From the NCBI GenBank assembly GCA_037576215.1, contig JBANDB010000002.1, positions 1,116,001 through 1,180,000 on the forward strand: a DNA stretch of 64,000 nucleotides. Direction: 5' to 3'. Both the position numbers and the translations under genes were made by a program. Within the stretch, counting starts at the first letter, position 1. Each line of letters begins with the position of its first letter. Positions 36,018 to 48,337 of this stretch are shown here, piece after piece. The notes below the pieces were generated by a model, which was given only the letters and a program-made list of their open reading frames with translations, made no database searches and had not been told where the DNA came from. The stretch is from Armillaria gallica. Taxonomy: Eukaryota; Basidiomycota; Agaricomycetes; Agaricales; Physalacriaceae.

Positions 36018-38650
36018 AATATATAACTTGTTACCCCACCTAGACTATTTGTACTAGTCAAATAGTATTGCATATAAATAAGTGATTATGGTAGTAAGAT
36101 GCACCAGCTGTTAGGGATACACTCTCTACATACAGGGCTGTAGATGAAGAGCTTCAAAATGAATTGATGAGCTTGTCTAATACGTTTGGACCATGCAAGG
36201 AAAGATTATGGGTCCTGCATATCTCGCGACCGGTATGTCTTTTCTATCCTTAATCGGCCTATTAATACCACGCTCTCAGTATGAGGCCACCTCATCGCAT
36301 GTCCTTAGCTTGGTACATTTCAGTGCTGAAGGAACCGAAAAGGGTAGATTATGCAACCAGATCATGGGATCATGTGACTGCAACTGGGATTCCTCCTTTG
36401 CGCTGTACTTGTCACTCGTCAAGCCTTGTGCCATCGCTATACACTCATCTGTTCCCAAGCCGCCAGCACCCAGATTGAAATCAACTACCACATATTGTTT
36501 TATCCTTTTGACGACTTCCTCCCCATATCTGTAACTGAGCTGTGAGTCGTTTCGCTCTCTGGAGGGTATCCACCCCTGTGTTTCCTTTTCCATTACCTTA
36601 CCTCTCATGGTCAAATATGATACCAGCATCAGTATTTTTAAGAATATGGAATGCCTCGTTGAATATCTGTCATAGCAGACAACTCGATAATACCTACTTG
36701 GAAGATCTGTCAGGTACTCAAGGGTGGTGAATGATTGTTAATGTCATATTTTAAATGTTCAATATATCTGGGAAGATTTGGTATGATACAGACTGGAAAT
36801 GAGTAGAAGTTCCACTCTCATTAGGTTGTGACCCAAATTGACGAACATACATTTGTATGACTTCAAGCGGAGAATCAATCCAACTTACACTGGTGAGAGT
36901 AGGGTTGCACGCAGTCAAATCCGTCCCGGTCTTAAACCCATGCCTATTGATGCTTCAGCAGGTTCGATCGGAGCTCCTACAATGCCGAACATCACATTGG
37001 TAGGTACGAATTCCACACTACGAAGCCTACTTATGGTACCCTGAGCCACGCTCTACCTAGGATTGTTTTACCGACATGTCCTGCAATCAGTTGTTAGCCA
37101 GCAAACGTAGTATTAAGGGGACGACTTGCCTCCCCAACTATTCAGTCTGTCGATGAGTGCTGCCATTGCCTAGCAAGCATCAGGTATCGGGGAGCGATGG
37201 AAAACCTCTGGTAGTAACACCCTGTCAGCTGGGATAAGATGACAAAAACAAGCCCGACTTACCTTGACACTGGTAGGTCATTCCTGCATGATCTGTCCAT
37301 TAAACAATCGATTCAGAGGCAGAGCCTACAAGTTCTCTACTGTCAGTCTTTGTGTTAGCTGCAATACGAGCTATAGGAAATCGGTTGTGTACTTTGAGTC
37401 GTCCGTGGTCAGGGAGCAGCTAAGTGAATAATATGTCAGCGCTGAAGAGTAAAGCTGGAGGCTTGCCATGACGTCAAACTCCGTTTGTGGGCACACTCTT
37501 TGGGGTGCGAGTCTCGTTGATCTTACGCACGGCCCATCAACATAGGTATAGCCTCGACCTCTGTGGCTGGTCGCTGCATAGAAAGGAAGGAAGAATCTGT
37601 CAGAAAAGCGGTGCCATGGTATGTACACATGCCTTGAACGTCGCCGCAGTGACACAAACAAGTGGGGTGGAAGGTAGCACCGAATCTAAGGACAGTAGGT
37701 GTCAGCACACCAATGGCAACAGATGCCCAATTGTACCATGGTTTACAGACAAAGCTAAGTCGAGGAAAACACGTCAGAATGTAAATAATCGAGAGTAATA
37801 TGGGGGCTTGACCTTTGTAGATAAAGTTGTGCTTGATACAAGTAATAATGTTAGAAGCGATGAGATGTCAAGTGATAGAAAGAAACTCACCAAACGTGAG
37901 CCGAAGCGAAAGATCACCAGCCATGACGGGCACTGATGCTGCTTCTCAGCTATAGAAATGGCGCATCAGGATCAGATTGTGTAATGGAAAAAGGGAATGA
38001 ATGCACCTGAAGCTAGCTCATCTTGTACTGACGTATGTAAGAATCTAATCATATGGCTCGATGTCTTTTTCTTGCCCTATATTGACCAGTACTCCAGGCT
38101 GCTATATCAATGAGGGAAGGGATTAGACCAGGGAACGGTGTCATAGCATTGAATACATACCTTGCATGCCATTGTGTTGACTCTGTTGAACGGGGTGTAG
38201 GGTACCATTGAATAATCTGAGGAAGGCATACGTTAGCACGGCAGAAGCAATCGAACCTTACATTACCATAGTTTCCAGGCAAGGCTATAGGACAAAAACG
38301 AGTCAGGAGGTAATAATCTAGGGCCAGAGGTTGGCTTGCCTTTTATTAGATGCCTTTTGTCAGCATGCTCGATCAGTTCTAGCTTCAACATTATTAAAAT
38401 GAGGAGACACTGATCAATAGATATTAGAAAGGAGCTCACCATTGTCAGGGGCTCTTTGCCATGTTGCTAGTCAAAAAACGAAGCCTTGGTTGAGGCGGCT
38501 AACTCTGGCGACTGAGTGAACAAATAGTGTTAATTCTAGAGCAGTTACGGAGGGCTAAATATGTACCCGGTGGCTATAACGAATGAGAAGTGTAGTAGTG
38601 GCAAGGAATCATGAAGTCTGAGGCCAGCGTATCCATATATTTGAGTACCG
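36018..38650. other. Gene-poor stretch, possibly a degraded intron-rich gene on the minus strand
   Basis: No long frame is supportable. Between about 37150 and 38470 the minus strand shows repeated donor/acceptor-like signals spaced 50-120 bp with short open pieces between them. Examples are IIQWYPTPRSTESTQWHAR near 38210-38160 and a Cys/His-rich piece CHCGDVQGMCTYH near 37650-37610. This would suit a many-exon gene, but I could not assemble a continuous product. Confidence 0.2.
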
Positions 38651-39871
38651 ATGATAGACCATTCTGTGTACGAGCGGGGTCAAGGAATCTTCTACTCTAT
38701 TGAAACTCTGGCCAAAGCCTACCAGTCAGATCACGTGATAGCGAAACGATTTTGCGTCATGGACTTCGCTGTCGCTGTCCCCTCCACGCGTCCATTGTGG
38801 GCTCTATCATGTAGTCTCTCACCATTGTGGGACGACTGTTGTATGCTTATTCTGGATAACGACGAAAACGGCTGTTTGATGTTGGAAGTGAGTGGATCCT
38901 TATATTCCTCGACACTGACCTTTGATGAGCACACGCAGGTGGAATTACCCATTGGACCCAATAGAATTTGGGCTGTACTGATGGGTATCGATGGCTATTC
39001 TTCCTACCCTTTATGCAGATGTGTCGCAGATGCTTTGGCAATGGGCAACTACCTAACCGAAGACCTCAACATTCCTAAAGAGCGAATCCAACACCTTCTC
39101 GTGCCAATGAGCAAAAGTGATACATACACCAACTTTGGCTCAGTTCCATCTCGTGCCAATATTATATCCATGCTGCTCTGTCTCGCTGCGAATCCCTATA
39201 TTGAACACGGAGACCCTATCATCATCTTTTTCGCTGGACATGGTAATCGCTATCTGTGGTCGGACGATGATGCTGATTTCGATGAGGAGCACGATGATGA
39301 TCCACAGAATTTTGTTGAGGCCCTTTGCCCTGTGGATCGTAATACCCAGGACATTAATGGCACGCTCGTCTCCGATATCACCGACCATGAGCTCAACATC
39401 ATTCTTGTACATATTGCCACGATGAAAGGGAACCGAATCACTTTCATATTAGACTGCTGCCATGCGGGTAGTGTCACTTGAACAATAAGTCAAGGAGTGC
39501 GATCTGTTCCCCCACTCGAAGGCCTTTTGCTCAAGGATATGCTCTTCGCTGCCAGCGATGCCCTCGGATTTTTGTCTGATCCGAATGTTGTATCTATCGT
39601 CACAGAAGACTGGAGGCCTGACATGGATTCCCATGTTATCGTGGCCACGTGCACCAAAAACAAGTTGGCAAAAGCCAAACGGGTAAAGAAGGCAGGGATG
39701 GAGGTATGGGGAGGAATCTTCACGAACTTGCTCATCAAAACCCTGAGGTCTGGTGTCTTGAAGGATAGGGCCACATATGTGGATCTTATCAAAGCCCTTC
39801 CCCAACTCCAATCCCAAACACCAGTCACAGTGGGCAGTCGTAACAATACACGCCTTTGGTATCAGGACTGA
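38651..39871 (+). pseudogene. Caspase-fold (metacaspase-type, C14) protein, stopped after the catalytic Cys
   Basis: A single frame from ATG 38651 to the stop at 39869-39871 (406 codons) is interrupted once, by TGA 39479-39481. Residues 1-100 are not recognised. The p20-like core begins near residue 105 (RIWAVLMGIDGYSSYPLCRC). The catalytic His is in IIFFAGHGNRY (His about 196) and the Cys in FILDCCHAGSV (Cys about 270). The stop lies seven codons after that Cys, at a position where CGA fits (mushroom homologs have DCCHSG followed by a basic residue). Downstream sequence is still coherent (DSHVIVATCTKNKLAK; WGGIFTNLLIKTLRSG). Family members cleave after basic residues and act in stress or cell-death pathways; this copy would lack the C-terminal third. 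Confidence 0.7.
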
Positions 39872-40159
39872 TATTTATGGAAATTTGATCTTGAGTGGTT
39901 TGATTGACGCCAAGTCCCCTGTTCGGATTGGCGACACCAGGAAGTTCTTATATTGTATATGGATATACTGCACATATTGAGACTTAGAATCTTGCTCTGT
40001 AAGTGATGTCTTCAGCTTCGTATGCTTATGCTGACGGTACCTAGGTGAAATATTGCTTTGGGTTACTAAATACAATGCTTCTTATGATTCATATGGATGT
40101 TGATGCATGGTGCATCCCGGACTTCGGACTCGTACCTGCCATGCTCGCAATGGCCCACA

Positions 40160-40456
40160 TCGACTAAGTACAAATATTACCGATCTGGAGGGGAGCATAT
40201 GGAATGGGGTGAAGACAACACATCATCCTGTTGGTACAGCAAGCATGTCCATGCATGATGCTGGCTGGGGAGTCGTGGATCCCAATTTGAAACTCAAGAA
40301 GGTGGTGGGAGTGAGAAATGTTGATGCATCTGTTTTGGTGAGTTGAAACCACTGGTTTGACAGGACTTTGCTGATCTTTATTAGCCATATGTGCCAGTGG
40401 GGCATACACAGGCGGCAGTATATGCCATGCAGAAAGAGTGGCAGATTTGATCAAAG
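40160..40456 (+). pseudogene. GMC oxidoreductase C-terminal remnant
   Basis: HHPVGTASMSMHDAGWGVVD followed by VVGVRNVDASVL (about 40212-40338) is the C-terminal GMC signature, with the first His in the position of the active-site His-Pro motif. A GTGAGT...TTATTAG intron follows, then PYVPVGHTQAAVYAM. A one-base deletion near 40427 breaks the final ERVADLIKES. The N-terminal FAD-binding part is absent. A second, more degraded copy is at 44331-44590. Confidence 0.7.
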
Positions 40457-40959
40457 AATCACCTCAAGGTCAAGTTACATTTCTACAGTATAAATACAAT
40501 ACGTGAAAGGTGTGGGGAGGTGGGACAGGATAATAAAGTATACACGTTTAGCACTTGCAGTATGAAATCTCCTTGCATGATCCGAGTGGGCAAAAATTTG
40601 CTTGTTTGTGGCAATGCCTGGGTACATAGGTTCAGATCTCTGGACCGAAGCCTTATTGTCTCAGAAGTCACATCACCTCGTCTTTCCGCTACGAGGTGCG
40701 CACTGTGAACTAGGTAATCAGTGAAATTTCTTCACCATGGAATTGGGCTGAACATGAAATTGAACAGCTTAATAAAAGACTCTTCATTGACGAAAACACA
40801 TCTGGTTCGCTTTCTGGATGTCGGTTGTTCTTCATGGCCCTTCATTGACATGGTTGTGACTAAGAACTGTCTTCACAACCATTACCTGGGATTTGTGGCT
40901 TTGCTTTCTGGATAGATTGCACTCAGCGGTTTATCTCTGCCTAGAGAAATGGTATGGTG

Positions 40960-41886
40960 TTGGGAGATGGAACATAGACCACCTTCCATTTGGCTTGATA
41001 CTGAAGCATACTCATGAATGTCTACCGACACTCAAGACATCCAAAATCAGTTTCATCCGAAAGAATACCTCCATTCCAGTTCCAGAAGTGCTGGATACCA
41101 TACCCCCATGCCCTGGCCATGATCCCGGTGGTTTGATCATCATGAAAACCATCGGGGGCATCACATTACAAGAATGGCTCTCCCCCTGAAGTCATGTTTC
41201 CACCAGAGTTTCACCATCATCTCGACCTCCTCGTTGATGGATATGGGACTTGGATAGATGAGTTATGGACCATTCTTCAAGGATTTGAACCCACCGCCGA
41301 TCTCTCAGATTCATCTGAACTCATAAGTGATCTCAGGCATGCATTGCTTGAGCTCTGTGCTATTTCTCCCCCTCCTTTTGGTCAGGTATCGGGTGTGAAT
41401 GGCACACCTTTTATAACCTTACGCTTCTCAAACCATGATATCCTCCAGCCATTCGAAAATATGGGGGCTTTTCATGAAATGCTGCTCCAATCATGCGTAA
41501 TTCGCAGTCGAATGCCTTGGCTATGAAAGGTTGCCAATCCTATCTATGCCAGAAACCACAGGCTTTGTTTTTCCCATCTGGATCTCAGCACCGGTAATAT
41601 CCTTGTCAAAGACAGCCGCCTTGCAGGAATCGTTGACTGGGAAACAGCAGGCTGGTTTCCTGAATATTGCAAGTATACCACGCTGCAGATTTGGAACATA
41701 TCCCATGTCAAGGGGTTGTGTATTTTTTGGGATGCTGTTGGTGTGTTTGATCATGAGCAGTATCGAGATGAATTATATTTGGAAAGAGTGCTGTTTCACT
41801 CCACTGGAGACATGGCTTTGGTTCCTGGTATAATACCTGATGACCCAATTGACCGACCTTTATCAGACGATGAAGCTGAAGGATGA
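40960..41886 (+). pseudogene. Aminoglycoside phosphotransferase-like (APH) kinase, broken
   Basis: The order of motifs fits the APH/choline-kinase fold: HLPFGLILK (N-lobe Lys), IPVPEVLDTIP, a GGLIIMKTIGGITLQEWL hinge, the catalytic loop FSHLDLSTGNILV (HxDxxxxN), then AGIVDWETAGWFPEYCKY (metal-binding Asp). A frame change lies at the C run near 41183-41190. TGA at 41524-41526 (PWL-stop-KVAN) interrupts the second half, which then runs to 41886. Fungal members of this expanded family have mostly unknown small-molecule substrates. The start was not defined. Confidence 0.65.
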
Positions 41887-42188
41887 TGTTTGTATAAGTA
41901 TAGCCCTCCCACTCTGTAGTTTCTGACCTTGGTCATCTGCAATAACTTATTGGCCCGGTTAGCTGTCAGAGTTGATTAGAGGATCAAACTGGTTAGATAT
42001 CATTGAGACTTTTATATCAATGGCTCTATGCCCTAATGTACCCTCACTTTCATTATGGCGACTCCTCCAATGTGAGCACCCTTTCATGTCTATCAGCAGT
42101 CACTTTGATGATCTTCAGGGAGAAGAATGACGTATACACAGCTTTAACAAAGAACAAGATGCCTGGTACATATCACTGGTACTCTATT

Positions 42189-42656
42189 TCATAGTTGTTC
42201 GTCTGCTGTCACAATCTTGACTTCCATGATTAATGACCTACTACAGACTCCCAAGACTGGATGGAAGATGCATGCTATGAATGATGGCGATGCCAAAACT
42301 TGGAGATATGAATGCAAGACCTGGAATGGTCCCGGTTTCTTCCTGGTGGTGACATTTACCAGAATCAGGCACATCGACAATGACTTTGATGTGGAAATGC
42401 TGGAAGAATATGTGGAAGATATTACTATGTCACTCCCAGACATGGATATTGGGAAGGAGCCACGCTTTACTTGTCATGTCTGGTTCAAAGAGGCTATTTG
42501 TTGTTTAAATCACGCAGAGCTTTTTGTTATTTGCCTGATGTGGATGCACTGGAGAGAGAACTTGTCCAGAGGGCTTCAGCATTGGAACTCAGACAGCTTG
42601 TGAACATGATGCTTCCCTATTTTTACACAACAAAACTGGCCCAAGCCTGGTGTTGA
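42189..42656 (+). pseudogene. Fungal hypothetical protein fragment, frameshifted
   Basis: The 42217-42535 frame (MHAMNDGDAKTWRYECKTWN; FTCHVWFKEAICCLNHAELF) continues in another frame from about 42530 (PDVDALERELVQRASALELR), so a one-base shift is likely near 42530. The pattern W/F-hydrophobic-helix then DVDALE.E...A resembles a small family I recall from fungal genomes without known function. Confidence 0.4.
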
Positions 42657-43189
42657 TACATATTACATAGTGTTACATAGTGATGTATGCACTGGTAGCT
42701 AAGCATCAAGTTTAAACTGAAGTCGTGATGGTGCGTTGGTCTGACATACTAGTCAGACTACTTACGTTTTCAAGTCCGAGTCAAGCTAGTAGAAACGTTG
42801 GTCGCTACCTCCCCTGCTGACTTTGAGGTGATGGATTTGTACAACACTGTTCATCGATGACTGCTACGAAGTCGATGCATGTGGCATGGTGTGCAGGATT
42901 CGTTGACCGTTTCGCCCGCAATTTCAATATATGTTACTTTCATCCTCATATCTTTCATTATTTTCAACTAAGCCAGTGCTAGCCAATGACACCAAATTCA
43001 ATCGTTTCTGCCTCACTGCGGGGACAATCTCAAGACAATCTTCCATCTAAAAAAAAGCACAAGCATCAGATCAACAAGAAGTGCAAGCATCAAACATACC
43101 CTCGAGCAGCAGCAAGGAATTAAAAAGTCCAGGATATGCGTGTCTATCAAAACCAGGTTATTTAAAGTGGTTAAGATGAATTTCAGACA

Positions 43190-43711
43190 ATGCTGGGCCT
43201 GACCATTTCGGTTAATTCAGCCCGCATCTCCCTTCGCAGCATACAACGATGGCAGACCCTCCTTGGCTGCAACCCCAATTCTTAATGAACTCCTTCCTCT
43301 CCACGTCTGCTCTATCACCTTTTTTCTGTCGATGGAGCCTTTGAGATATGCCTGCAATTCACCGCTGACAACAAAATCACTGTGTTTACCTTCGAGCTGA
43401 ACAAACACCCAGTCCTGTTAATCCAAGTCAAGGAGCCAGAATCATTTTGTCTGGACTCTGAGTGCCAAGAAGCCAACAGGAAAATGCAGGAGCAGTTCAG
43501 CGACTTCCACCACGACATCGTCACTTCGACTTTACCTGGCATCAGCACTTTCGGGACTCATCTGTCGTTCTACCAATATGACAAGTCAACAGGCCTTCTC
43601 ACTCCTCCCACCATTACTGCTGATCTCAACATCATGAACAATGCGGCACCGCAGATTCACTGGATTGTGATATTTTGGATACTGTTGGTGCGGCTCATTT
43701 TCATGAGGTGA
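43190..43711 (+). pseudogene. Hypothetical protein with nuclease-like E-x-K motif, frameshifted
   Basis: FAAYNDGRPSLAATPILNEL (about 43236) continues after at least one shift as FEICLQFTADNKITVFTFEL and VLLIQVKEPESF (about 43330-43440). Then come REANRKMQ-like and STFGTHLSFYQYD segments. The beta-strand ending in Q-V-K after an acidic region is the pattern of PD-(D/E)XK-fold proteins, but no catalytic assignment can be proved here. A related hypothetical family is repeated in mushrooms. It ends at 43711. Confidence 0.4.
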
Positions 43712-45200
43712 CAAACTGAGTCAAGGAGATGTGCTCACAGCTCATAGATGGTGGGTAGAGTGGTCTGCATATCATCTCATTTCTTGCTGACTTTGACTGT
43801 ATGTGGCCTGAAAAGACTGGAAGTGTAGTGCAAAGGCATAGCAGTCTCATAGAGCTGATGATGCCAATGACAGCCTCTAGAATATCTTTGTATGGCAGAG
43901 AGATATTTCCTTAGTCATTGAACGTTGAGGCCTAGGTGCGTTATTGTCAATTTCTCAATTTCTGGCATCTTAGATGTTCTTCGTCTAGCTCTTTTTCAAG
44001 TATCACTTCTTCCCTGCGACAGATGACATGATGTTAGGGTGGGATTGGTGAGACTGCAGTGCCACCGAGGGGGAACTACCTTGATGGCAGTCATACTAAT
44101 CTGCCCACTCTCTCATACATCTTTGACCTCCTTCTCTTCCCATCATTCACAACTTCTTTCCAGGCAGGAATATCACCATTAGCAGCACATACCCTCTTAC
44201 CCCCACCCATTGTCTGATCCTCAGGACCTGACCATCATTTGGCATGCTGTAACAGGTGCACAATGGTTCCCCTCTGCACCAGTATGGGATGACTATCAGA
44301 ATGTTTATGAATGTTACCAATGTGAAATATATGGAATGGAGTGAGCACAATGTGTCATCCTGTTTGTATGACAAGTACACTCGAGCGTGGTACTGGAGAG
44401 CTGTAGATGGATGTTAAACTCAGGAGGCAGCGAGTTTCAGAGTTGCTGATACCTCTGTTTTGGTGCGCTGAGACTGGCTAATTTGACGCGACCTCTGCTG
44501 ACCATCACTTCATGGTGTAGTCATGCACCGGCAAGGTGTACACAAGCGATGATATGTGCCATTGTGAGAAAGTGGGGGATTCGCATCGAAGCTTTTATTT
44601 GTGCTAATTTTGTCCTCTTCTGTATCACATACTGATTGCTTTTAATGAAGCTGATTATACCACGTGGAAAAGCTGCTACAAGTTGAGAGTCTGTCATCTA
44701 GACCTAAAAATCTAGAGGTGAATGGAGTCGCAACTGTAGGACTCAGATGTGTCTCCATGTCCTATACATTAATACCTTCTCGTACTCCCATTGGACTGTC
44801 AAGATAGAAAATTATCTCCTCATGCATCTATGACTGGTAGACCAACCTCTGTCGGTCTTTATCTTATGATGTCATGCCCGAGGCGAATATGTTATGCCTT
44901 CCATTCTCAATTCACGGTTCGACACTTCAGATCATCTCACATCTCATCTACTCTGTCCCTATTATTGATATGCTCTCTCCTATGGAGCTTTAGGGACATG
45001 GGACCATTGGCCGCTGACAATATCAACGTCAATACCATCGTCTTCAAGGTACTATTTACTCTATACACTACACATACAGCTCGTCTGTTCCCTTCATCCT
45101 TGTCCCTTCCTCCTTATTCCTTCCATCTTGTATATCAACCGAATGTCAACATGCTGCTCGGAATCTAGAGATGGTGACAATGTGGTTCAAAAACTATTGG
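43712..45200. other. Mostly non-genic stretch
   Basis: Apart from the GMC relic, I see only short shadow ORFs, including a 125-codon frame at 44791-45168 of Ser/Leu-rich composition that I do not regard as a gene. Confidence 0.3.
44331..44590 (+). pseudogene. Second, heavily decayed GMC C-terminal remnant
   Basis: The DNA aligns by eye with 40196-40450: TATGGAATGG(A/G)GTGA, CATCCTGTT, then CTGTTTTGGTG followed by a decayed intron and GTGCA/CAC blocks. It is too mutated for a reading frame. It is probably a duplicate of the 40160-40456 relic. Confidence 0.5.
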
Positions 45201-45664
45201 AAACATTTATGTGTATCAAGCAAGAGAGGTCTCAGTCTTGGTAGCCAAATCATTCAGTCTTTTAGCCTCTTTTATGTCGGGGATTCGAAATACTGACAAC
45301 TTCTGGAACCTGTGGTCTGGAAGTCTTTCGCCCACCACCCAATATTGTTTATTTTCCTCTATAGGGAATGGAGGCTTGGGACCGAGCAACATATATGAGC
45401 CTGTTGGTATGGGGTACTGGTGGTTGGCGATGATCTGGAATGTGTACTCTCTCCCATTGCCATCTCCAACAACCAATTTTTCCCATCAGGGCTCCCATCT
45501 CATGAATCTCACAGCCAATCCTTGGACACAAACAATTTGATGCAGGGTCCATAGTACAGCCTGTCAGCATCCATCTCCTTATCTTGATGGACGTGTTCAT
45601 CCCACCAACCCTTGTCAGGCAGTGGCAGTCGCAGGTCCTTAGACATGACCTGGCTCCATGATGG

Positions 45665-47331
45665 TGATGAGCCTCCAGGCTCTGTACGCTCAGAATTCGC
45701 GGATTTAGCCTTCCATCACCCAATACCTTCAAAATGACGCCATTATAACCCTCACACACTCCATAACACTGCCAACTCTCGATAATACCATGGATTTTCA
45801 CAGTATATGCCACAAACATTCAGATCCAGTCCTAAAACCATGACATCCACTCCTCACGCACTCCGTTATCCTTCCCAGCTCGCCTCGCATCACAATTACT
45901 GTATCCCATCACAGCAAGGCACCTTTGATTGACAATCATCCTAAAATGGGGTTGCTATATCACTCAGAAGCACTAGTTGATGTGCCCATCAATCATTTAA
46001 TGAAATGATGTGATTGATGCGAGTACCCTCCCAACTACGATAATTACAGCTACGGCAACTATAGACCACGTTACTAAGGCTGTTACAGTGCCAAGACTTC
46101 GAATTATCATTGCCCCATGCATACACCTCAGCACGGCAACTGCAGCTGAATAATCCGCAGCTAAACAGCACCTTATGATCCACTCATCACTCAATAAAAC
46201 CACACAGTTCGCATCCATACACAGCAACATCAAGGGCTTGCTGTTACTTTAGAACCACAGATACCATATGATTACTATGGCTATTACAAAAGCCAAGGAC
46301 TTACAGCCTTACTAAGGCTCCGAAGAATATTCTATTTATAAAATCGTACTTGTAGTATAAAAACTAGGTAGATACCGCATTTTTAGAGCTAGTTCTTACC
46401 CAGTTGATGAGGCTATGGCATTACCAGTCAGCTATGGTCACTCCAAGTTATTCCCCACCACTTGCTTTACTCTTTAAATGTTGTTGGTTGCACCGATACA
46501 TGAAATCTTGTGTCAATAACTTGCTTTTGTCTTTTAATGCCACAACATCACTTCGCTTTCACCACATAGGATTGTTTCATCGCTTTCACCTTCTACATCG
46601 CCATCGTTTTCATCACCCAGTTCAGTATTGCCTCCGTGTAGGCCCAGTTCAGCTCCATAGGATCACCCTCGTCTTTATCATTGTTCGGAGTTGCCATGCA
46701 TCTATTGCCGCAGCACCCCACTCAGCACCTCAGTTGCTACGATTTCTACCAGTTTCTTGCAGTCTCCATACGTTTATTGCTATTGTTTCGACTCACAATA
46801 TTAGGTACACCCCAAGCCATGTTTACTAGGCTATTTCGACGTCTTCTAGTCCATTGCCACGATTTCTAGAGCATCGCAACGATTTCTAGCATGTTGCTAC
46901 AATTTCTAGTGTGTTGCTACGATTTCTATCGCATTGCTACGACTTCTATTCCCTCCCCACGTATTCTCAACCGTTGCAACGATTTCTAGCACGTTGCTAC
47001 GATTTCTAGATCCATTTTCATGGTCTCTAGACCATTTTCGCAGTTTCTATTGCGGTTTCTTGGTATTCAAGTCATACCAGATTCCGTCCCATCTCGTTTA
47101 TCGAGATCCTTCCTAGCTTACAGCCAATGTCTATTAGTACTCCTTGACCAAGAGTACTACTTCGCTGACTTAAAGTCACAGTGTATCTTGTGTTATTGAG
47201 GAATTGACCGCACGGAGGTGCACTGAACCACTCGCAAACACATTGCCTTGATTGCTGTGTTGCTACGTTAATTGCCTAAGCTCTCACCGAGTTTTGGGTG
47301 TTGCTGTTGCCACGGAAGTCTAGGCTCATCA
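45665..47331 (+). mobile_element. E3: solitary TG...CA element, family A, inside HET copy 1
   Basis: The ends are TGATGAGCCT (45665) and AGGCTCATCA (47322-47331). The flanks are ATGG (45661-45664) and ACAG (47332-47335). Both derive from ACGG by CpG decay. HET copy 2 has the uninterrupted site CCATGATGGTCTCCAACT at about 52512-52529. The tandem 20-bp array is short here (about 46830-47015). Length 1667 bp, no coding capacity. Confidence 0.85.
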
Positions 47332-47858
47332 ACAGTCTCCAACTCCTGTTCCAACCAGGTTCAGGATACTGGAAGAATAATTGGCCCTGGGTCCCCGGCC
47401 ACATCACTTCTACCAGCGCTGCCCACATATCCTCCGACTCTGACTCATAATCATATGCTGGTATCTTCCTGGAATGCAGAAGATACACCAGTCCCAGGAT
47501 TTTGTCCACCTGATTGGTGGATAGCCGAGGCCGCATGTGTGACAACAGGCTAAACACGTTGGTGTCGAGCTCCATCAACATATAACTCCATGAGATTGTC
47601 TCCAAAGTCGACAGTTCATCGTGAAACTCCCTTCGCACCTCCTCTTGCATGTTTTCACCATTACCCCAATCCCTGCCAATAATTAGATTAAAGCTGGCCT
47701 CCTGCAGTGTCTATGCACGCCTGAACCAGCTTTGATCATTCCATGGGTCATCCATCTTGAAATCAAAAGGCCTCCCAAGACCATTCAAGTAGCACACCAC
47801 CCTCACATTGTGATACACATTTCCTATAGTGGGAACATCGAGCTTCCACTTGTACATA

Positions 47859-48337
47859 CACTGGGGAGAAATTAATCAAAGGCATGGAAGAAAATATATT
47901 AAAAAATGTAAGAATAAATGCGGCTAGGATTTCCATCTTCCACACCAAAAAAGAATGTGAAAAGTATAGCTAGAATGAATATTATATAAGCAATAAAATT
48001 ATGCTAAGAGTCGCATTTTTAAGGGTATTTTTTGTGTCATAAAAGATATCATTGAAAATACTCAAACTATAGCTATATTATTAGGCATTTTCCCAGTTTT
48101 TCAATATAATGTGCAATAATACAGCTATAGTTTGAGTATTTTCAATGATATCTTTTATAATGCACAAAATACTCTTAAAAATGCAACTCTTAGCACAATT
48201 TTATTGCTTATATAATATTCATTCTAGCCATACTTTTCAATTTTTTTTTTGGTACCAAAGATAGAAATCCTAGCCATGTTTATTCTTACATTTTTAATAT
48301 ATTTTCTTTCATACCTTTGATTAAATTCTCCCTAGTG
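47859..48337. mobile_element. CACTA-type foldback MITE
   Basis: The element opens CACTGGGGAGAA and closes TTCTCCCTAGTG, giving the CACT(A/G) terminus of the CACTA/EnSpm group. The 3-bp duplication ATA (47856-47858 and 48338-48340) is perfect, as expected for that group. The two arms are nearly identical inverted copies of about 220 bp, with an unpaired centre near 48085-48120. The sequence is very AT-rich and non-coding. HET copy 2 lacks it, giving an empty site near 53053-53058. Confidence 0.8.

Noticed and set aside
3890..46829. A conserved protein shared by three loci (about 131 codons at 3890-4285, 105 at 31229-31546, 141 at 46404-46829)
   Set aside because: These frames lie inside elements E1, E2 and E3 and are similar only because the DNA is repeated. 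The second copy ends early by a shift, start codons differ, and the product has no domain-like character.
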